This document shows, one piece after another, positions 57,603-64,000 of a stretch of 64,000 nucleotides of DNA. Location: contig MARA01000018.1 in assembly GCA_001792895.1 (NCBI GenBank), positions 248,001 to 312,000 on the forward strand, written 5' to 3'. A program made the translations under genes and the position numbers. The notes below the pieces were generated by a model. It was not told the origin of the DNA. It saw nothing but the letters and a program-made list of their open reading frames with translations, and did not search any database. Each line of letters begins with the position of its first letter. Within the stretch, counting starts at the first letter, position 1. This stretch comes from Lentinus brumalis. Taxonomy: Eukaryota; Basidiomycota; Agaricomycetes; Polyporales; Polyporaceae.

Positions 57603-60600
57603 ACGCGCCGCATCACGTCATCCGACGACGGCGTCGGTCACTGTCCAGTGTCCACGTCGAGTCCGTCCAGCGTCCACCTCGCCCGCACCCCCGCCGCAGT
57701 TGGACATTTGTTACGGCGTGTCGGTATGGTGTGTCGCCTACTTGTCTCCTTCTCCCTGCACCGTGTAAAGTCGAGTATGCATCGCCTCGTTCTCTTATCT
57801 GCTCACGACGGCCATCCGACTGTCATGCCCGCCAACCCCCATGTATCACTTCTTGGACGCTACGGACTTTGAGGGGCAATTGTTTCTAGGCCCGTTCCCA
57901 TCATGCGATAACCAGAACCAGACCGGTCCTTCTCTTGCTCACTGGCGTCGGGGACCTCCTTTCTCCCGTCTTGTCTATTCGCGCTTCCCCTCCCTGGCTG
58001 TCAGTGTCTTTGCGGCTCGCGCGGACTTCCGCTGTCTCATTGACAGGACGCCGCGCAGGACTTTCGCGTTGCCATTCCTCCCCGTGCGCCGCCGCCGCTA
58101 CCATTCGTTACGTCGTTGTCGCACATACATACATATGCATGCTTACTATCCGCGCCGAGTTCCTATCACCTTCGCCGCGACGGCGGAACTCTCGCGCTCT
58201 CACCCCTGCTTTCTGTCCATACGTTCTTTGGGTCGTAGTCTATTGTTCGTGTCGCGTTTGCGTCGTACTTAATTCTGGATCCACGAGGACTAGTTCTTAC
58301 CATCCGTTGCCCCAGTCCTTCTCTCGGAGTCCAAGTTATGTTATCACCCCGGCACATGTACCTGTTGAGTTAGAGCTCCTTCGCTTGCTATAGACTGTAT
58401 AGTACCCATCATCGCGGTGCACGGTATATATACTACTGTCAGTGCTGTTCTTGAGCGAGTAGCTCAAGGCTCCTGGGATTGAGGCCAACTACTTACTGTT
58501 GAGGCAAGCCCGGCGCCCAACCCTTGCGCGGGCTTGTGACGTCTTGTCACTTTGTGATTTGTGACGGCACACGCCGTCACCTCACACGGCAGGCGCTAGT
58601 CGCGTCTTCCTCCTCCTCCTCCCTCTCTTCTTGCCTGCAGTCGCCATGGCTCGCGACGTGTCTTCCGGAGAATAACAAGGCTACTGTGACTCTGTGAGGG
58701 ATTTAGAAGGCGCAGCAACTTGGAACACGCCGAGGTAAGTAGTCATTTGGCACGATTGCAATGCTTCGCCCTATCGTAATGCTTTCGGATGGAGCGTATT
58801 TGTATACGCTCCATCCGAAAGGAGAACAGAATATGTACAAATGCAAGCAATAAGAGTCACGATAAGGAGCGTGCATGTGCGGGGTGGTGTTGTAGATTGT
58901 ACTAATATTGACTCGCTGTTTGTTCTCACTAGGCAGCCGTTTGAGGGTCCTGTCGACGAGGAGGACGAAGGACGCGCTCGACGGCGCCGTTGCTGCACCT
59001 TCCTGATCTCCGCGTTTGCGACGATGCCGGTGATACCTACGCTACGTGGGGCTTCGAGCAGCCTTGGGCAATCAATCCAGGGGCTTCTCTTGTTGCACAG
59101 GTCCGAAGAGATAGGCGACAATCCGGACAGAAAGAATGAGAACGGGGCAACCCTCGGACTACTTCTCGCGCGGCAGTAAGTCGTACATGCTAGAATTTGC
59201 GTCACTGTCAACGTCGGAATGTTCCCGATACGCTATGGCGATGTTGCGTGCACAATGCTCGGCGCAAACCGAGCTTTGCCTGAGCGTGGTTGCTTGGATC
59301 GCGCTGAAACCAGGGCAGACGACGCCACTTGACGGCGGTGATGAGTTGTATTGACCATGGCCGCTTGCGTTGGCCGTCGTGCCCGTACGCCCAGATATCA
59401 AGAGCAGAGGTGTAGAGCTACTATTTCGAAGAGCCAAGCAGACTGGGCCGGGACGCGCGGAGGGTGTCTCACCTTGCGGCGTGACCCTGTCGGCATCCTT
59501 AGTACCGGGTCTGGGTCAATGTACGAGGTTAGCCTGCTCCGTCAACACCGTGGGCATTGGGGTGGGCCCGTGTACATGGGCGCAGGCGTTGACGTGAGCA
59601 TGTTGTCGAGACACAAGGGGCGATTTTAAAGACTTAACGATTGCTCGCTCCGTTGAATGAACTGCGCATCTACGCTCGTGCAGCCGCTCCTCGAGACTCA
59701 TCTGCCGTGCTCGGGCGACTCCGTATATTCTCGAAGTTGTTCGTGAGCCCTGGGTCCTGTGCTGTGGGCGGGACGCGGTAGAGAAGATCGACGGAGATTG
59801 AGAGGCAGGGCCGTCCGCCCACATGGGCGATACGCCTTCATCGCGGAGGCATACGCCAAATGCTAACGTACGTCCGCTTTGGCTCTGGTCCGACTCGTTT
59901 GATATGTAGGGTAACACAAGGAACGCGCAGGGTGCGTTCAAGGACGTGTTCATGTTGTTGTTCGGTACTCTGTGGCGTCGTGTGTCGTCTTGTACAGGAT
60001 TGTTCGCTGATGACTTTCATCATCAGGTCCCAGTGTCGGGAACGTGCGCGACGTGTGTAAGCACTTCCTTGTTGGAAGGTTTGCGCTCGGTGAACATTCT
60101 GTAAAATGTCCGCCACTACTTCCGACAGTGAGTCTACTGTGATGTTCCATCGCCTATGTTCAGCGTCTCACCTCGTCGCCCAGGCTTCGACAAATCTTCG
60201 CTGACCTGCCAATGCCGCCGCGGGCTCCCTTCGCCTTATCATCGGGTTTCTAGACCTTCACCGTGTACATGATGTTCAGGGTGAGAGACGTCCTTGTAAT
60301 CCGGATGTCTCTATGTCTGGTGAAAGCTTAGAATGCCTATCCGCGCAAGTTGAGCCGTGATGGGGCGCGTTCAGTGGGCCTCTGTATCTATGCCGCACTG
60401 CGATGTGCCTCGTATCAGGCCAACTTGCAGGGAACGTCGGCCGCTTCTCGACAGCGACAACAGCAGAAGGTGCTTCGCCATGGATACGGCGTTGTTTGAG
60501 GGTATCCGGGACTGTCCTTGCGCGGAGGTGCGTCTTACGAGCTATTCCCTTATCGTTGTCCACTTTCCTGACCCCTTGTCGAGTCTAGGACTCGGCCCTT

Positions 60601-61392
60601 GCTGATGATCGCTCTTATCGCCGGGTGTTCAACACTGCGCCGTCGCGCTCTACGGGCGCCGAGTCGACCGCCCCTTGGTAGCTCATGCATCTAATTCCCC
60701 GTTATCAAACGTTCCTCAGTGCTTGCTATGGACCCTGCACGGCGAACTGCGTAGCCCTCACCGCGACGGGCGACCACCGGCTTCCGCCCATATCTTCTCG
60801 AGGTACCATCGACTTGGGGCGACTCACATCCGAACGGCTGCAAGCCGGCAGTTCGGTGGTCCCGGATGCCCTATCGAACCGCCGGAATGACATCCAACAT
60901 TTGGTCGACGATACACCACGTTGTTCGTGTTTATCATGGCGATATCATCCCATCGCGTTTGCGCCCAACGCAGTCGAGGGACGAGCGGATCATACATATT
61001 ACAGATGATCCTACCTCGGCATTGCGTCCATACATCGAGGGCTGTTGACATCGACCCGCCGGAGCTTGGGTTGCCGCGGACGGCAGCAGGTGCGTTCAAA
61101 TCCCATTGAAAGGCGCAAAGTGCTCATGCATCGTTGAACACAGTTGTGATGCGGTGAGCGGAATACTGGCGGCGGCGGCGTGTCCTGTGGCGTTGCAATG
61201 CCTGGACTGAGGCATTACCTGCGCGCTCGAGATTCGTGACCTTTGGAACCATGGTCACCGCGCCGGCTCTCCTGAAGCTGTTTCAAGAGCTTTCTCGGAC
61301 GAGATCTGCCAGACTTGGCATGCGGTGGGATGCGGTCGTCGCAATGTAGCAATCCATACTGAGGTGCAACTGCCATGGCCCGACTTGATCCT
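57603..61392. other. Intergenic, no supportable gene
   Basis: About 3.8 kb with short frames only. It contains the perfect hairpin at 58782-58821. The part after 61393 belongs to the inverted duplication. Confidence 0.5.
58782..58821. repeat. Perfect 18-bp hairpin, 4-nt loop
   Basis: Left arm 58782-58799 (ctttcggatggagcgtat), loop ttgt, right arm 58804-58821 is its exact reverse complement. There is no flanking T-run on either strand to suggest a pol III terminator, and no adjacent gene end (the GH16 stop is 1.2 kb upstream). It may be a remnant of an inverted-repeat element. Confidence 0.9.
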
Positions 61393-64000
61393 AGTGAGTA
61401 CCTACAGTACTGTTCGAACTGCGATCAATTTCTGAGTGTTGTACAAGCGAGCTATCGTGTCTGTTGAGCTTGAGAAAAGCCATCAGGGGACCTCAGGGAG
61501 AAAGGTTCGCCTGCCTGGACTCCTGGAGAATGGCCTTCGCAATCATCTCCGCGGGCGTCGCCGAAATCGCGATTCTTGCGGTCCTCAGCGTCTATTGCGC
61601 TCGCTGTTCGAGCATTCACGTTTCTCATGTGGCTCATGGAAGCTCATACAAATACTCAGTGACGTAGGCTGAACCTGGCTCAATACACGTCGTATGAAGC
61701 ACGGTCGCTCCTTCTCGTAAAGAAGACACCTGAGTTGGGCGGTAAGCACTTGGCATGGTCTTCTGGGATGCATCCATGACTGAAGTCCCTGGATGCAGAC
61801 ATATTCTCGACCACAGCGGTACACCGATCTCGACGTCAGCGAATTTGACTCCTCCGTGTGTGCGCGGCGTGAACGTGGTCGGTATCTTGTCGCCGTATCC
61901 TATATCTGTCAACAAGCGCTCCGACTGCACGGCGCGACCGGACAGTGCCAACCACCACTTGAATGCGGAATGTTCCCGACTCACTACCGCCGTAGCAGGC
62001 GAGGCGATGAGGAACGGACGGCTCGCTCAAAGTTCGATCACGGTCAAACGTCAATGATATCTGACGGATTTGTACTGTTGGTATGGGCATGAGGTGAGCT
62101 CGAAATATCCAAGTAGTTACCATATGCTGCCAGATGACGATGCGATGCAAGCAGGCGCTTTTGTTATAGCGCGTTTTGGATCTGAAGACGCCGTCAATAT
62201 GCGTGGTCTGCCGAGAGAGCTCAACGAGGACGTCCCTGGCAGCGTGATAGAACCCTAGCCCGTTGCGGACGGTCCTGCCGCACCTTGACTTCCGCATGCG
62301 CCGCCACTGAAAAGTGGGCGGTGCGCTCACGGTCATCTCGCAGAAAGCTATATTCGCGCGTTTCATTGGTCCTAGGAACCCTCAGCCCGCCCTCCAGCCA
62401 TGCCTGCGCCCAATCTCCCGAGTTCGTCCTCGTCCTCCGCTTCCTCGTCCTCGTCGTCTTCACCACGTCCCTCGACGTCTGCCGAGCACTCGAGCGATGT
62501 CCATCACACTGGCTTCTTCATCCCCGACCACGCCGAGCCCGATAGTCCGGGCGACGAGTCGCGCGATCCGTTCAGCACACCCAGTGCTTCTCTCCCATCC
62601 TCGCCGAAACCTGCGAGTGTCGTGAGCTTCAGTGGGTTCGCCGACCGACCTTTGAACAAACGGTATGACAGCCGTGTCTCGGTGCAGTCTGCACTGCGAA
62701 AGTCGACGACAGACATCGAAGAACTCGGGGCTTCGTCATCTGCCCGGTCGCAGGCTCGCAACTCATTCATGCCCCCACGCCCCATGCGTCCAGCTCTTGC
62801 AACCAGCCCCAAGGCCACCTCACGCATGTCCACGATGTCTCGCGTACGCAAGCCGATGCGTTCGACGATGCTGACGGGTGCTATCGAGAAGCCATGGCTG
62901 TCGCAGAAGGACAAGATGGCCATCCTTTCGAACTGGGTCGTGTATCTGATCGCGCTCCTCGGCATCGCCGGTGGCGCCATTCGATGCTACTTCACATGGA
63001 AGACCACTCTTCGCCTCGGCAATCTCTGCCTGGTCATGGAGGACAACTTCGACACGTTCGACACAGAGAACACGTGGACGCACGAGGTCAGCATGAGCGG
63101 ATTCGGGTGAGTGCTGCTTTCCTTCTCTGGTGCTGTGTAGGACCAGCCGATCGGGGAGACGTGAGCTAACTGCTGGTTGCATTTCATCTCAATTGACTTT
63201 GCGATCTGTCCAACGATTGGCGCTCCGTAGCAACCAGGAGTTCGAGATGACGACCGACTCGGCGAACAACTCTTACGTGCGCGATGGGCGACTCTACATC
63301 GTCCCGACCCTCACGTCAGATGTCATCGGGACCAGCGCCATGATCGGCCAGCCTCCGTTCGTCTACAACATAACCGGATGTACGGACACCAACGCGACGA
63401 ACTGCGGCGCAGTCTCAAACTTCTCCAGCAAGGCGGTCATCCCTCCCGTCATGAGTGCGAGGATCCATACGCGTGGTCACCATTCTATCCAGTATGGACG
63501 AGTGGAGATCAGCGCCAAGTTGCCGCGAGGTGACTGGCTTTGGCCTGCGTTGTGGATGCTCCCCGTGAGTGAGAAGTACGGACCATGGCCGCGGTCCGGA
63601 GAGATCGATATCATGGAGGCGCGCGGGAACAGTCCGGACTACAAGGCGCAGTACGTCTTCCCAGCCTGCATCCGAACCGTGCCCGTGAGGCTCTAACCTT
63701 GCTGCTGTGCCACAGGGGCGTGGACTATGTGCGGGGCTCGCTGAACTGGGGCCCGTTCTCATGGCTGAACGGCGTGAGCAAGACGTTCGGCTGGTGGACG
63801 AACCGGCGCAAGACGTTCGCAGACGATTTCCACACGTACGTCGTCGAGTGGAACGCGGAGTTCATGCGCATCTACGTCGACTCGCGCCTCACGTACATGA
63901 TGTACCTGCGCTTCAACGAGCCGTTCTTCAAGCGCGGAGGCTTCCCGACGACCGTCGCGAACGGCTCTAGCTACATCACGACACCCGATCCGTGGGACAG
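61393..64000 (+). repeat. Inverted segmental duplication, copy 2 (runs off window)
   Basis: Reverse-complement partner of 30308-32919. The edge at 61393 lies 11 bp before an acagtactgt palindrome (61404-61413) that is also at the copy 1 edge. Seven amino-acid differences are visible over the roughly 376 GH16 residues encoded by exons 1-2, and upstream noncoding DNA is about as similar, pointing to a recent event. Confidence 0.95.
62400..64000 (+). CDS. GH16 type II membrane protein, partial at window edge
   Basis: Exon 1 62400-63106 (707 nt, same length as the 30 kb gene), exon 2 63231-63650 (420 nt), exon 3 from 63716 past the window end. The Ser-rich N-terminus, membrane span and catalytic motif GEIDIME are all intact, so it should be as active as its twin. 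The exon 2 acceptor is TAG here instead of CAG. Differences from the twin are scattered (for example Lys5Asn and an Asn-to-Asp in the FDTFxTE block). The catalytic C-terminal part, including exon 4, is outside the window. Confidence 0.9.

Overview
The window looks like nuclear DNA of a filamentous basidiomycete, most likely an Agaricomycete and possibly Polyporales. The evidence is genes cut into many short exons by roughly 47-70 nt GT..AG introns, moderately high GC, and families typical of mushrooms: FunK1-type kinases, a DUF6534-type membrane protein, CK1-like kinases, GH16 type II membrane proteins and a multi-exon membrane GT2 family. The order assignment is inference. I found no transposase, reverse transcriptase, LTR pair, telomere repeat, rRNA, secure tRNA or CRISPR array.

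Layout. 1-13 kb is gene-poor: a minisatellite, a dispersed repeat (1-178 and 11361-11536), one hypothetical gene (4686-5632), eroded tandem duplications (about 6.1-8.1 kb) and a decayed CK1-like kinase copy (about 9.9-10.6 kb, minus). 13.3-17.0 kb holds a DUF6534-type membrane protein gene (minus) with a very long first intron that contains two small inverted-repeat elements. 19.1-29.6 kb is a kinase/regulator block: an intact CK1-like kinase, a broken FunK1 fragment starting right after its stop codon, a homeodomain-like gene (457 aa), an intact FunK1 kinase (1036 aa, minus) and a second, shorter homeodomain-like paralogue (201 aa, minus).

30-64 kb is a cell-surface glycan block. It has three GH16 type II membrane proteins (30.0-31.9 kb minus, 55.6-57.6 kb plus, 62.4 kb to the edge plus) and two convergent paralogous membrane GT2 glycosyltransferases (41.1-44.7 kb plus, 46.1-49.7 kb minus). 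Between the first GH16 and the first GT2 lie a small hypothetical gene (33.4-34.0 kb) and a long disordered Ser/Arg/Pro-rich protein (34.8-36.8 kb). The GH16 genes at 30 kb and 62 kb lie in a recent inverted duplication of at least 2.6 kb with almost identical proteins. The layout GH16(-), GT2(+), GT2(-), GH16(+), GH16(+) is roughly mirror-symmetric.

Main points of interest: (1) the GH16 at 55.6 kb has Gln in place of the second catalytic Glu of the ExDxxE motif; (2) the plus-strand GT2 has two frame breaks relative to its intact sister, one just after the DSD motif; (3) CK1-like, FunK1 and homeodomain-like genes are clustered, with both decayed and intact copies; (4) the DUF6534 gene has a 993-nt intron with TIR-bearing inserts and several microexons. 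All gene models were spliced by hand by matching reading phase and GT..AG sites; exon edges need RNA support.
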